Assembly (NCBI GenBank): GCA_017560125.1
Contig: JAFYOS010000029.1
Coordinates: 97,178 to 161,177, forward strand
Reading direction: 5' to 3'
From: Bacteroidaceae bacterium
GTDB taxonomy: Bacteria > Bacteroidota > Bacteroidia > Bacteroidales > Bacteroidaceae
DNA: 64,000 nt
How positions within the stretch are numbered: the first letter of the stretch is position 1; each line of letters starts with the position of its first letter. The notes below the pieces were generated by a model that did not search any database, was not told where the DNA came from, and worked only from the letters and a program-made list of their open reading frames with translations. The translations under genes were made by a program, and so were the position numbers. This document shows positions 1 through 10,043 of the stretch, in pieces.

Positions 1-1177
1 CCATCAGGTTGGGTCCGTTGCCTATATATGTCATGCTGCCGAAGAACACCGCGCCGGTGGATATCGCGGCAAGGATGGTGGCGTCTATGCCTCCGACGCT
101 GTTTGCGCCGCCCGCATCTGTTTCCGTGGCAAGCGTGTAGAAGGCTACTGTGGTGGGCGTGTTGTCGAGGAACGAGCTTAGTATTCCGGTTGCATAATAG
201 AACCCCGCGGGGGAGTGCAAGGCTATGTGGGTCGCGTTTTCTCTTAGGAATATAAGCGCCGGCGTCATTGTGGCAAATACCCCCATGAACAGGATTGCTA
301 TTTCGTTCAGTGGCTCCCACGAGTAGTCGTTGGCCGTGCGTATGCTCTTTCGCGTCGAGAACCACGAAATGAATGCTATTATCACGAGCAGCGTCTCGCG
401 AAGAAATTTCATGTGCAGCGGGGCCTCTTTGTGGGCCATGGCAGGTATGTACTCGCTATTTATGAAGGCCACACAGAGCACCACCGCGGTCAGAAGCACT
501 ATATTTCCTACCCCCGACAGCGCTATTATGTGGCTACTGTTCCCTGACGGTTGCATGGCGCCTTTATCCTCCTTTTTATAGTAGTGGTGGTCTATTACGA
601 AATAGATAGCGAGCATCACAATGCCCATGAACAGCCACGATGGAAGCAGATTGAAAAACCAGCCGAACGGCACTCCTCGCAGGAACAGCATAAAAAGCGG
701 TGGGTCGCCAAGCGGTGTCAGCAGGCCGCCGCAGTTGGCCACAAGAGCAACGAAAAAGAGTATCAGGTGTGCCTTGTAGCGTCGCTGTTCGTTCATGGCG
801 AGCAGTGGCCTTATGAGCAGCAACGACACACCGGTGGTTCCCATTATCGACGAGAGCACGAAGCCGGTAAGCAGCACGGCGGCGTTGTTGCGTGGCGATG
901 GTGCTAGGTTCAATGCGATGTTTATTCCCCCTGTTACCACATAGAGCGTGCCCACAAGTACTAGGAACGGCATATAGTCGTAGAGCATCTGGTTGGTCAC
1001 ATCGTCGCCATACCCCATGATGGCCAGGTAGGCAACCACGGGTAGCGTCATGGCTAATGAATAAGCGGCCTTCACACGCTCCTTCTCCCACAACCGTGGA
1101 AATATTACAGGTGCAAGGGCTATGCCTGCCAGCATCAGTGCGAATGGCAGCAACGACCATATACTAAGGGGTGTCAT
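1..1177 (-). CDS. Na+/H+ antiporter-like permease (NhaD/ArsB/CitM superfamily), 3' part missing
   Basis: The frame is open on the minus strand from ATG at 1177 to the window edge, about 392 residues, so the C-terminus lies outside. The product is an integral membrane protein with many hydrophobic helices. It contains the motif ANCGGLLTPLGDPP near residue 170 and, near the cut end, LSSFLDNTPTTVAFYTLA and YIGNGPNLM. These are typical of ion-transporter superfamily carriers usually annotated as Na+/H+ antiporters. It starts 49 bases after the AddB-like stop and in the same direction, so it may be the last gene of that operon. The ion specificity (Na+/H+, arsenite or citrate) is not shown by the sequence. 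Confidence 0.8.
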   Translation of the reverse strand, partial: MTPLSIWSLLPFALMLAGIALAPVIFPRLWEKERVKAAYSLAMTLPVVAYLAIMGYGDDVTNQMLYDYMPFLVLVGTLYVVTGGINIALNLAPSPRNNAAVLLTGFVLSSIMGTTGVSLLLIRPLLAMNEQRRYKAHLILFFVALVANCGGLLTPLGDPPLFMLFLRGVPFGWFFNLLPSWLFMGIVMLAIYFVIDHHYYKKEDKGAMQPSGNSSHIIALSGVGNIVLLTAVVLCVAFINSEYIPAMAHKEAPLHMKFLRETLLVIIAFISWFSTRKSIRTANDYSWEPLNEIAILFMGVFATMTPALIFLRENATHIALHSPAGFYYATGILSSFLDNTPTTVAFYTLATETDAGGANSVGGIDATILAAISTGAVFFGSMTYIGNGPNLM

Positions 1178-1226
1178 GACGGCTATATTCTGTTACCCCT
1201 TAAACGCACTGCCTGCGAGCAATGTT

Positions 1227-4079
1227 CTAACGACCGCAAAGAGCTTTGTAGTCGCAATATTTGCACCTGTCTTTGTCGTCGGTGGGGTTGAACGGTGTGT
1301 TTATATCGAATATTTCGTCGAGCTCCTTTTGCAACAGTTCCAGAAATCTCTTTTGGTGTTCCGAAAAATCGGTGACAGGTTTTTTGCCGATGTTCACGAC
1401 GAATTTTTCGCGTTCCCCCTCTGCCAGCTTGTGTATATAGAGCAGCGATGGAGAAATTTTGAGCTCGCTCTGTTCCGCGGCCTTCGCGGCAGAGTAGAGC
1501 AGGGCCTGGAATATGTAGCTGTTGCGCTTGCCCGTGCGTACGAAAAGCTCTGCTACATCCTTCAGCGTGTCGGGATTTCCGCCGGTCTTGTAGTCGATAA
1601 TCTCCAACGTGTCGCCCTTTTGGTCGATGCGATCGACGCGTCCGCCTATCTTCAGCTTCACAGGACTGCCATCGGCCGTCTGTGTCGTCATCAGGAAGCT
1701 TGCCTGCTGCTCGCTGCCCACATATTTGAATGGTGCGTGGTTGGCGTCCATCTTCACGAGGCGCAACATGAAGCGGTGGAGCACCTCGCGGTTTATGTAT
1801 TGCATGCCGTCATATTCGGGCTTCTCGCTCTTTTCGCTCAAGAAGAAACACTCCTTGAAGGCCTTGTCGATGAATGGATAGAGCAGTGCGTCCTTATCTA
1901 TGTATGGTTCCAATTGCGATTTTGTGATATACTCGCTGCCGCCATCTGCTACAATGTGCTTATAGAGAAGCTCGGCGGCCTTGTGGAATATATTACCGAA
2001 ATCCGACGCCTCTACCGTGCTCTCAATCTCCTTCTCCACCTTCAGGTCGGCTATGTAGTAATAGAAAAATTCCAATCGGCAGTTTATGTAACGGTTTATG
2101 CCGCTGGGCGATAGCACCAACGGTTTTTTGCTGCAGCCGACATCGAAAATAGAGCGCATGCGCGATATTATTTCGGGTGTTTTTGTTACCGCCACAGCGT
2201 TGGCGCGTGTGCTGCTTTGTCCGTTGCTCAAAGAGAACTGTTCGATGGCGCTTCCGCGCTCGGCAAGCAGTTGCAGCATGTAGCGCGAGCGCTCGCCTTG
2301 TCCTGCTCCGTCGGCCGAGCTGTTGTAGAGCATGGTGACGTTTTCGGCACGCTGTATCAGACGATAGAAATTGTATGCATACACGGCGTTGCGCTGTTCG
2401 GTGAGCATCAATCCGAAGGCTCGACGCAGATTGTGCGGGATGAACGAATTGTCGCTGCCGCTGCGTGGCAAATTGCCTTCGTTGGCCGATAGCAGTATAA
2501 GGTTTTTGAAATCGAGGTTACGCGTTTCGAGCAATCCCATCACCTGCAAACCTACCACGGGCTCGCCATGGAAGGGTAGTGCAATTGAACCTATCACGCG
2601 CATGAAGAGCGAGGCCAATGTGCGCAGTTGCAATTGCACTTCGCCTGTTTCGAGCAATCCCATCATGCGCTGTGCCTGAATATATACCGAGAAAATAGAT
2701 TCGTGAAACAGCTCGCCATACACATCGTCGCTTCCATCGGCTACGGCTTTTGTAAGTGTATATAGTATTTCGCTCATCCCCATCATCCATTCGTTGTTAT
2801 CGGTGTGTCTTGTGAATACCTTTTTCAGGAAATCGTCGGCATGCAGCACCTCGGACGATGGAAACAGGTCGCGGTTGTGTGTGATGTCGCGCTCTATTTT
2901 TATCGCTTTTTCGCTGCATTGCATGGTGTATGGGTGCTTCAGTATGGCACGTACGGCGTCGTAACGGAAAGCGCCTCGCATCTCGTCGTATCCCTTTGTC
3001 TGCAGGTCGGCGAGGCTCTGCATGAAGCTGTATATGGGTGTGTGCGATACAGGGTAACCCATGGTTACATTTATGTTCTTTACAACGGGTGGAATGGTAT
3101 GCAATACCTGTTCCAAAATGCCTTCGTTGCATAGCACCACAGCGGTTTCAATCTCCTTTTCGCCTACGCTCTTGTCGAGCCAGTCGGCAAGGAAACGTGT
3201 CTGTATGTTCTCGGTCGATGCCGCGACAAATGTGATCTTCTTCTCCTCGGACAGGTGGTCGTAGCTCTCGCTTGTCAGTGCGTTGGGATATTGCTTCAGG
3301 TTGGCACGCATGAAGAGGCCTGCTTCGTGGGCTCTGTTTGCCACGTAGCTGTTGTCGTAGTCCCAATAGAAGAGTGCTTTCCCCTGCTCCTGCAAAATGC
3401 GGAACATGGAATCTTCTACGCGGTTGAGCGCGTTGAAGCCTACAAAGACATATTTCTCGTGGGGGAACTGCAGGTTCTCCCTGTTCTCTATCACATTGCG
3501 ACAAAGCATGCCGCTGTAGGCCACTGCCTCGTGTCGCAGGGCTTCGCGGAAGTCGTTGTATATGGGCAGCAACACCTCCCATACGGCAAGGAAGCGTTGC
3601 TTGATCTCGCTCTTATCCTCCTGCTTGAAATTTATGAAGAACTGCTCTATTGCCTCTCTTTGCTCCTCGTCGAGGGTGTCGGTGGCGTTGCCCATTTCGC
3701 GCAGCTCCTTCAGGTTGCCGAACAGCTTTTCCACATCGGCCATGTTCTTGTCTATGTCGTCGAAATCCTTGATGAGCAACTCGCCCCAATAGTAGAAACG
3801 GTCGAGGCTCTCCTCGCTATGCGTGTGTTTGCAATATATATTATAGAGCTTGCTCACCAGCAATATGGGGTCGCCCTCGACGCTGTCGCTGTTCTCCTCG
3901 AACAGCTCGTTGATGGTCATATACACAGGGCTCCACAGCGGCGCTTCACTCATCTCCTTCAGATATTGGTTGAAGAAGAGCCCTGCTCGCTTGTTGGGGA
4001 ATACCACTGCAATGTCGGCAAGGCGGTTGCCATATTTTTTATATAAATCCTCGGCTACGTGTTTCAGAAACGGCTTCAT
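1227..4079 (-). CDS. AddB-like PD-(D/E)XK nuclease/inactive helicase subunit
   Basis: This is the probable partner of the UvrD-type helicase encoded 4 bases upstream, together forming a RecBCD/AddAB-type double-strand-break resection enzyme in the cytoplasm. The 950-residue protein has a degenerate helicase-like N-terminal half and a C-terminal RecB-family nuclease with GGRVDRID followed by LEIIDYKTG. Four cysteines are placed as in AddB iron-sulfur nucleases: C667 (YINCRLEF) before the nuclease core and C939, C942, C948 (CKYCDYKALC) at the extreme C-terminus. No intact Walker A motif is visible, which fits AddB of Bacteroidetes, often annotated only as PD-(D/E)XK nuclease family protein. Large open frames on the other strand are codon-bias shadows. 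Confidence 0.88.
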   Translation of the reverse strand: MKPFLKHVAEDLYKKYGNRLADIAVVFPNKRAGLFFNQYLKEMSEAPLWSPVYMTINELFEENSDSVEGDPILLVSKLYNIYCKHTHSEESLDRFYYWGELLIKDFDDIDKNMADVEKLFGNLKELREMGNATDTLDEEQREAIEQFFINFKQEDKSEIKQRFLAVWEVLLPIYNDFREALRHEAVAYSGMLCRNVIENRENLQFPHEKYVFVGFNALNRVEDSMFRILQEQGKALFYWDYDNSYVANRAHEAGLFMRANLKQYPNALTSESYDHLSEEKKITFVAASTENIQTRFLADWLDKSVGEKEIETAVVLCNEGILEQVLHTIPPVVKNINVTMGYPVSHTPIYSFMQSLADLQTKGYDEMRGAFRYDAVRAILKHPYTMQCSEKAIKIERDITHNRDLFPSSEVLHADDFLKKVFTRHTDNNEWMMGMSEILYTLTKAVADGSDDVYGELFHESIFSVYIQAQRMMGLLETGEVQLQLRTLASLFMRVIGSIALPFHGEPVVGLQVMGLLETRNLDFKNLILLSANEGNLPRSGSDNSFIPHNLRRAFGLMLTEQRNAVYAYNFYRLIQRAENVTMLYNSSADGAGQGERSRYMLQLLAERGSAIEQFSLSNGQSSTRANAVAVTKTPEIISRMRSIFDVGCSKKPLVLSPSGINRYINCRLEFFYYYIADLKVEKEIESTVEASDFGNIFHKAAELLYKHIVADGGSEYITKSQLEPYIDKDALLYPFIDKAFKECFFLSEKSEKPEYDGMQYINREVLHRFMLRLVKMDANHAPFKYVGSEQQASFLMTTQTADGSPVKLKIGGRVDRIDQKGDTLEIIDYKTGGNPDTLKDVAELFVRTGKRNSYIFQALLYSAAKAAEQSELKISPSLLYIHKLAEGEREKFVVNIGKKPVTDFSEHQKRFLELLQKELDEIFDINTPFNPTDDKDRCKYCDYKALCGR

Positions 4080-4083
4080 ATTG

Positions 4084-7000
4084 TTACACCTCCTCTATGT
4101 TATTGTTATATACATACCACAGATATCCCTTGACGTCGGTATATCCCATTTTTTTCAGCAGTAGCATGTAGTTTTTTACCTGTTCGTTATATTCGCTTTT
4201 GGCCTTTCCGAATTTGAAATCGACCACTATGGCGCTGTTGCCATCTACCATCACACGGTCGGGGCGGCGTATCTCCTCGTTGCTGCCCGAGCTGTCTATG
4301 ATGGTACACTCGTTGTACAGCCTGTATTTGCCGCTGAACCAGTCGCTTGCCGTCGGGTGGGACAATGCGCGCTGTATGAGCTTCTCTATATTGGTGCAGT
4401 CGTTGTCGGTTGCAATGAGTCCTTCGAGAAGCATTTTCTTCAGTTGGCGCGACAAATCGTTTGCGGTGCGCAGACGCGATAGCAGTTCGTGCAACAGCTC
4501 GCCTCGTGCAATGTAGTCGAGTATCTTTTGTTCGCTCTTTTCCTGCGCCAGGAACCGTTTCAAACTGCGCGATTGCTTGAAGCTGAGCTTGTTGTCGTAC
4601 GACACGAAGCGTTGTCCGCAGCCTGTGGTCTTTGCCGTGTAGGGGTTGTCGTCGCTCCTTTCCGCTTTTGTGCGCGACGGCACCACTTCGCCGTATGTGA
4701 AGAGCCCCTCTTCGGCGTTGTATTCGCTGTCGGGTAAATCCAGTTTGCCGAGCCACCCTGGCAGGCGTTTCGACAGGGTGTCGCCCCTGCCACCACCGGC
4801 GTCGGAGAAGATAATGAGGTTTTTGCCGGCACGTGTACATGCCACATATAGCAGGTTCAGGTTATCGACAAGCTGGTACAGATATTCGTGGTTGTACTCG
4901 GCTCTGTATATGGAGTCGCGCATGCTTTTCTGGAAATCAATGGGCAGCAGGTTAAGCATGTTGAACGGCTCCACGCTTGGTGTGCACCATACAGTGTTCA
5001 CATGTCCGCCACCGGTGAGCTCCCATGTGCAGAACGGAATGATGACCGTGTGGAACTCCAATCCTTTGGATTTATGGATGCTCAGTATTCGCACTCCGCC
5101 GCTTTCTCCCGCTGGAATGGATTTTTCGCTCATTTCTTCGTCCCAATGCTCCAAGAACTCCTCGATGCTTGCCGGTCGCTCTTTCAGGAATGCGGCGGCG
5201 TGGTCGAGGAATGAATATATGTAGTCATTCTCCTCCTTCAGGGTGTGTAGCTGCAATATGTTTATCAGTTTCTCCAGCAGTTCGTAAATGGGCTTTTTGC
5301 GTAGTTCCTCTCTTTCGTCGGCCAGCCCTTCGGGTGGGGGTGGGCAGGTGCCGGTCAGTTCGGACAGATTGTATTCCTGCCCTTTTATGGCTGTGCTGTA
5401 GCATGCTGTAAGGTATGCAAGGTTCACCTTGTCGTCGGGGTTGGAAATGTAGCGCAACGCTGCTACAAGTATGTTAATAACCCTTGAACTAGAGAGCAGA
5501 TAGGCCTCGTCGGAGGTGATTGCGTATTCGGGAAATTCCTTACCAAACCTTTCGGCAATGGGGGCTATCTCCTTGTTCTTGCGCACCAATATGGTGATGT
5601 CCGACGGTGCGACACCCTTCTCTTTCATTAGTGTGCGAAGGCTCTTCATCAGTTCGTCGTATATGCTCTCTTCGAAACTGCTTTCGCCCTTGTTTACCAT
5701 TTTTACCTCCACGTAGCCCCTCTGTGGCTTCTCGGGCAATATGTCCTGAGCCACATCACTGTAGGCGCGGGTGAGCTCCTCGCCGCTCTCGCCAAGCTCG
5801 TCTGTGTAGTCTTTGCTTATGGCAGCGGCGGCGCTTTTGAACAGGCTGTTATTGAATTCGATTATGCCTCTTTCGCTGCGGCGGTTCACCTTCAGCGTGT
5901 CGGGCTTGATGCCGTAGCCGGGGAACTCCTTTTCGAGGTTGTTGAGTATGCTCCAATCGCTGTTGCGCCATCGATATATCGATTGCTTTACGTCGCCCAC
6001 GATAAGGCTTCTGTTGTTGCGCGATATTACATCGTGAAGCAACACCTTGAAATTCTTCCACTGCAATGCCGAGGTGTCCTGGAATTCGTCGATGAATATG
6101 TGGTGTATCTCGGTGCCTATTTTTTCGAATATGAACGATGTGTTTCCTGCAATCATCTTGCTCAGCAGGAAGGTGGTCTGTGCCAACATGAAACGGTTTT
6201 CGCGGTTGTTCTCTTCCTTCAGCATGCGTGCGATGCTGTTGAGCAGGCGCAGCTGATGAAAGCGTTTCACCGACAGCTTGCAGCTGTTCAGTATGGCAAG
6301 GTTCTTTTCGCGTATCTCTTTGGCCTTATCCAATAGCCCCACAATCTCGTTGCGCGCGCTTTGCGACAGTGCCGATGATTTCGATAGCTTATCGGGTGCA
6401 GCTTGGCATGTGGTTACGTAGCTATTAGGCTCAATCAGTTCGCCGTTTTTCAGCCTGGTGAAGAAGCCCCACACGCCTTTTGTCGTTTGGAAAAAATCGC
6501 GTTCACCGAGCCCGGCGTTCGCTGCTATTTCGAAGAACCTGTTGGCACACGAACTGGCTTCCGCTACTATCTCGTTCTCTATGCCGGATATGGTTTTGCG
6601 GTATTCGGTAAGCAGTGTGCCGTTGTTCTCGTCAATCTGTCGGCGCAAATCTTCGCCGCGCTCTTGGTACTCCTCGCTCAAGATGTTCTTGGCGAAGTTC
6701 TTTATGGCTTCGCCTATGCGCCAGCTCTTGTTATTGGATAGGTGCTCCTCGATATATTCGACAAGCCATGCCATCTCCTTGGATGTAGGGGTGAGGCGGG
6801 TAATGAGCAAATCGACCGCCTCCTCGAGCAGTTTTTCGCTGTCGAGGGTGATGACAACATCGCCGCTCAGCTCCAGTTCGCGAGCAAGGCCGCGCAGTAT
6901 GGTCTGAAAAAATGCGTCGATGGTCTGTATGCGGAAATGGCTGTAGTCGTTCAGCATCATTTCGAGCGCCGTGCGTGCACGTTGTCTTATCTGCTCGTCG

Positions 7001-7251
7001 TCAAGGTCGGGATATGCGGCGCGTATCGCGGCAAAATATCCTGCTGACGACTCCAATGAGCGCGATATTCCATATAGCTGGCTCAGTATTCGCTCCTTCA
7101 TCTCGGCGGTTGCCTTGTTGGTGAATGTTACAGCCAATATATGTCTGTATGCTTTGGGGTTGTTTATGAGCAATTTTATATATTCCACGGCAAGGGTGAA
7201 TGTCTTACCCGAACCGGCCGATGCCTTATATACTTTAAGCGGTGAACTCAT
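4084..7251 (-). CDS. AddA-like UvrD/RecB-type helicase-nuclease
   Basis: This is the ATP-dependent motor and second nuclease of the AddAB-type recombination complex. Of 1055 residues, Walker A is at 11-17 (SAGSGKT). The UvrD helicase motifs follow: HIFIDEFQDTSALQW (motif II), VGDVKQSIYRWR (motif III), LSIHKSKGLEFH (motif V) and LLYVACTRA (motif VI). A RecB-type nuclease lies at the C-terminus (RRPDRVMVDG and VVDFKFGK). The gene ends 4 bases before the AddB-like start, so the two are translationally linked. A weak -7-like box (TAACTTTA on the minus strand, at 7281-7288) precedes the ATG. Complete length and all motifs suggest it is functional. Confidence 0.92.
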   Translation of the reverse strand: MSSPLKVYKASAGSGKTFTLAVEYIKLLINNPKAYRHILAVTFTNKATAEMKERILSQLYGISRSLESSAGYFAAIRAAYPDLDDEQIRQRARTALEMMLNDYSHFRIQTIDAFFQTILRGLARELELSGDVVITLDSEKLLEEAVDLLITRLTPTSKEMAWLVEYIEEHLSNNKSWRIGEAIKNFAKNILSEEYQERGEDLRRQIDENNGTLLTEYRKTISGIENEIVAEASSCANRFFEIAANAGLGERDFFQTTKGVWGFFTRLKNGELIEPNSYVTTCQAAPDKLSKSSALSQSARNEIVGLLDKAKEIREKNLAILNSCKLSVKRFHQLRLLNSIARMLKEENNRENRFMLAQTTFLLSKMIAGNTSFIFEKIGTEIHHIFIDEFQDTSALQWKNFKVLLHDVISRNNRSLIVGDVKQSIYRWRNSDWSILNNLEKEFPGYGIKPDTLKVNRRSERGIIEFNNSLFKSAAAAISKDYTDELGESGEELTRAYSDVAQDILPEKPQRGYVEVKMVNKGESSFEESIYDELMKSLRTLMKEKGVAPSDITILVRKNKEIAPIAERFGKEFPEYAITSDEAYLLSSSRVINILVAALRYISNPDDKVNLAYLTACYSTAIKGQEYNLSELTGTCPPPPEGLADEREELRKKPIYELLEKLINILQLHTLKEENDYIYSFLDHAAAFLKERPASIEEFLEHWDEEMSEKSIPAGESGGVRILSIHKSKGLEFHTVIIPFCTWELTGGGHVNTVWCTPSVEPFNMLNLLPIDFQKSMRDSIYRAEYNHEYLYQLVDNLNLLYVACTRAGKNLIIFSDAGGGRGDTLSKRLPGWLGKLDLPDSEYNAEEGLFTYGEVVPSRTKAERSDDNPYTAKTTGCGQRFVSYDNKLSFKQSRSLKRFLAQEKSEQKILDYIARGELLHELLSRLRTANDLSRQLKKMLLEGLIATDNDCTNIEKLIQRALSHPTASDWFSGKYRLYNECTIIDSSGSNEEIRRPDRVMVDGNSAIVVDFKFGKAKSEYNEQVKNYMLLLKKMGYTDVKGYLWYVYNNNIEEV

Positions 7252-7372
7252 TTGCTTTTCGATGTCTATGGTTTTGAATGTAAAGTTACTCTTAAAAAAT
7301 GAAAATTGTATCGTTTCTTCGCAAAATATAATGAAAGCAAATTGCTATGGGCAGATTATTCCAAAATTGGCG

Positions 7373-7380
7373 TATCTTTG
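7373..7380 (+). promoter_or_regulatory. Bacteroides-type -7 box for the M6 protease gene
   Basis: TATCTTTG matches the TAnnTTTG consensus perfectly and lies 23 bases before the ATG at 7404. A -33 TTTG at the usual 19-20 base spacing is not obvious. Confidence 0.55.
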
Positions 7381-7403
7381 CATGTATTACATGAAGACAC
7401 ACT

Positions 7404-9944
7404 ATGCATAGATATATAAGGAATATAATCACTCTCTTTCTCATCATGGTTTCGGTTGCGGCTATGGCCAAGCCGGCCCTGCGTACATTGCGAAGCGTCA
7501 CCCAATCGGATGGCACTACGCTTACCATCTATTTGACCGGCGACGAACTGTTCCATTACTATTGCACGGCCGACGGCAAGCCTCTCATTCGTGAAGCGAA
7601 CGGCGATTTTTCATACGCGGTGCTCGATAGCGACGGTCGCCTTGCAAGCAGCAGTGTTCTTGCTCACGACAAGGGCAAACGCACAATGAAAGAGCTGCAG
7701 GTGCTGGCTACGAATATGTACAGCAATATGGATGCTTCGCTCAGACGCAAGGCGCTGTCGCGTCGCGAAATGACCACCAAGGGCGCAAGCAGCCAGCCTC
7801 TCGATGGCGATATATTCCAGGATGTGAAGCCGGTGGGTACCATAAACGTGCCACTGCTGTTGGTGCAATACAAGGATGTGAAATTTACATTTGGCAAGGA
7901 GCTGTTTCAAGAAAACTACAACGGCTCGAATTTTGTGGGGCTGTGTGGCAAGGGCATTGGCAGTGCAAGGGATTATTTCATAGCGCAGTCCGATTCGCTT
8001 TTTCAGCCCAACTTCGTGGTTATGGGCATTGTGACGCTCGAGAATAACATGGCCTACTATGGCGCCAACGACAAAAACGGCGATGATGTTCGTGCCGAGG
8101 ATATGATTATAGAGGGATGCCTTGCGCTTGACGACGCTGTCGATTTCTCCATCTTCGATAATAATGGCGACGGCACGGTGGAATTCATCTATTGCGTGTA
8201 TGCAGGCTACAGCGAATCGAGTGGTGCGTCCGATAATACCATATGGCCCCATAAATGGGAACTGTCGTCGGCCGGCAAATCGTTGACCGTCGATGGTGTG
8301 AAGATAGATGTGTATGCCACAAGCAGCGAACTGGCGTTCAACGAAGCTACGCAGGGCGATGCCGGCCCCCAGCCCGATGGCATCGGTACATTGTGCCACG
8401 AATTTTCGCACTGCATAGGCCTTCCCGACCTCTACGATACATCGGGACGCAACTATCCTCTCTTCGGAATGGACTATTGGGATATAATGGACTATGGTTG
8501 CTACAATGCCGATGGCTATGTGCCCATAGGTTACAGTGCATATGAGCGCGATTTTATGGGATGGCGCAAATTGCAGGTGCTCACCGATCGTGGCGATTAC
8601 AGCATGGAGTCTATTACCGACGGCGGCGTGGGATATAAAATAGTAAACGGCGCCAACAGCGACGAATATTACATCCTCGAAAACCGCCAACAGCAGGGCT
8701 ACGATGCCTATATACCCAACGGTGGTATGCTGGTGCATCATGTCGATTACGATAAGGATTTGTGGCGTGTGAACGAGGTTAATTACAATATGGCCCATCC
8801 GCGATATACCATTATCCCCGCCGATAACAAGCTGCTGCCCATTTACCGCGCGAACAGCATCGAAGAATATCATGCCAATTTGCGTGGCGACGTGTGGCCG
8901 GGCACTTCGCGCAACAACGAGCTCACCGACAACAGCGAGCCTGCCGCAAAGGTATATACGGGTGGTTATATGGGTAAATCCATCAGGAACATCGAGGAGC
9001 ACGATGGCGTTATAACCTTCTCGTTCATGAAGGATAAATTGGCGACACCCGTGCTGTTGCCTGCAAGCGCAGTTTCGGCCACAGGGTTCACTGCTAATTG
9101 GAACGCGGTGCAGTATGCTTCGACCTACGAGGTGGAATTGAAGCGCGTCGAGAAGGTGGCGATGGGGCAGGGGGTCATCTATACTTTGCTGCAAGAGGAT
9201 TTTCTCGGTTGCACGCTTGCCAACAGCGACATCACCGACAATGTCGATGACTATACAATAGACAAGGGCTGGGTAGGCATGAACCTGTGGAGCGAAACGG
9301 GTGTGTTGCGCATTGGTAGCGCTGCGGAGTATGGCGAGATAGAGAGCCCTACGCTGAAATGTGTCGCCGATGGCGATATCACGCTTACGTTCATGGCCAA
9401 GAAGTATCGCGCATCCGATGGTGTAGTGGAGCTTACCGTGCAAGCCGGCTCGCTCGATGGCGAGGCGGTCGATTACGATGTTTTCACCATCGGCAACGAT
9501 TGGCAGGAGTATAGCTTTACGTTCACTAACGAGGGCGACGAATTTGTTCTTCTGTTCACCACCGAGGAATCTCCCGCATCGTTCCGTGTATGCATCGATG
9601 ATATTGTAGCGACGCAGGAGAGCACCGAAAAGGAGTGCTTGCTCGGCAGCTACACAACCTCGGCAACCGGTTATACGTTCGAGGCGCTAACGACAGGCCG
9701 CTACCGCTATCGCGTAAGGGCGATAGAGAAGGGCATCGACTCGGATTACTCGCTTGTAGGCGAAGTGCAGCTTGGCGATGACACATCGATAGAATCGCCC
9801 TGTGCCGATGACGAATATGTGGAAGTGTATTCCCTTTCGGGTGTTTCGGTGTACAAGGGTGCAATGGGTTGCATGCCCGAGCTTACCAAGGGGGTATATG
9901 TGCTGCGTTCAAAAAATGTAACCGAAAAGATATATTGTAGGTAA
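7404..9944 (+). CDS. Secreted M6-family metalloprotease with T9SS C-terminal signal
   Basis: This is a zinc endopeptidase of the M6 (immune inhibitor A-like) family, 846 residues. A signal peptide occupies about residues 1-22 (hydrophobic, ending AAMA). The zinc site HEFSH is at 332-336, followed by CIGLPDLYD as in M6 enzymes. A fibronectin-type/jelly-roll region covers the C-terminal third. The last 45 residues (VYSLSGVSVYKG and KGVYVLRS) look like a type A sorting domain for the type IX secretion system, so the protein is probably carried across the outer membrane and anchored or released. A long antisense open frame covers it but has no support as a gene. It is a single-gene unit closed by a perfect terminator. 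Confidence 0.9.
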   Translation: MHRYIRNIITLFLIMVSVAAMAKPALRTLRSVTQSDGTTLTIYLTGDELFHYYCTADGKPLIREANGDFSYAVLDSDGRLASSSVLAHDKGKRTMKELQVLATNMYSNMDASLRRKALSRREMTTKGASSQPLDGDIFQDVKPVGTINVPLLLVQYKDVKFTFGKELFQENYNGSNFVGLCGKGIGSARDYFIAQSDSLFQPNFVVMGIVTLENNMAYYGANDKNGDDVRAEDMIIEGCLALDDAVDFSIFDNNGDGTVEFIYCVYAGYSESSGASDNTIWPHKWELSSAGKSLTVDGVKIDVYATSSELAFNEATQGDAGPQPDGIGTLCHEFSHCIGLPDLYDTSGRNYPLFGMDYWDIMDYGCYNADGYVPIGYSAYERDFMGWRKLQVLTDRGDYSMESITDGGVGYKIVNGANSDEYYILENRQQQGYDAYIPNGGMLVHHVDYDKDLWRVNEVNYNMAHPRYTIIPADNKLLPIYRANSIEEYHANLRGDVWPGTSRNNELTDNSEPAAKVYTGGYMGKSIRNIEEHDGVITFSFMKDKLATPVLLPASAVSATGFTANWNAVQYASTYEVELKRVEKVAMGQGVIYTLLQEDFLGCTLANSDITDNVDDYTIDKGWVGMNLWSETGVLRIGSAAEYGEIESPTLKCVADGDITLTFMAKKYRASDGVVELTVQAGSLDGEAVDYDVFTIGNDWQEYSFTFTNEGDEFVLLFTTEESPASFRVCIDDIVATQESTEKECLLGSYTTSATGYTFEALTTGRYRYRVRAIEKGIDSDYSLVGEVQLGDDTSIESPCADDEYVEVYSLSGVSVYKGAMGCMPELTKGVYVLRSKNVTEKIYCR

Positions 9945-9993
9945 TGACCTTAGATGTGTCATTGGCGCACTATCATACAGATGATGAAAATAC

Positions 9994-10024
9994 AAAAGGC
10001 CGATTCATTGCGAATCGGCCTTTT
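9994..10024. terminator. Bidirectional intrinsic terminator
   Basis: The arms are perfect 13-base complements: AAAAGGCCGATTC (9994-10006) and GAATCGGCCTTTT (10012-10024), with a 5-base loop. A-tracts and T-tracts on either side let it stop both the M6 protease transcript and the converging pseudouridine synthase transcript. Confidence 0.9.
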
Positions 10025-10043
10025 ATTATATAGGTGGTAGTTG

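Noticed and set aside
576-1160. Minus-strand frame at the window start
   Set aside because: It is out of frame with the permease, whose true reading frame runs open to the window edge and contains the transporter motifs.
1122-2114. 330-codon plus-strand frame over the AddB-like and permease genes
   Set aside because: It crosses from one real minus-strand gene into another and encodes no recognisable protein.
7611-9443. 610-codon open frame antisense to the M6 protease
   Set aside because: It mirrors the codon bias of the real gene, has no start signals, and reads as low-complexity hydrophobic sequence with no domain. The sense frame has a complete family match.
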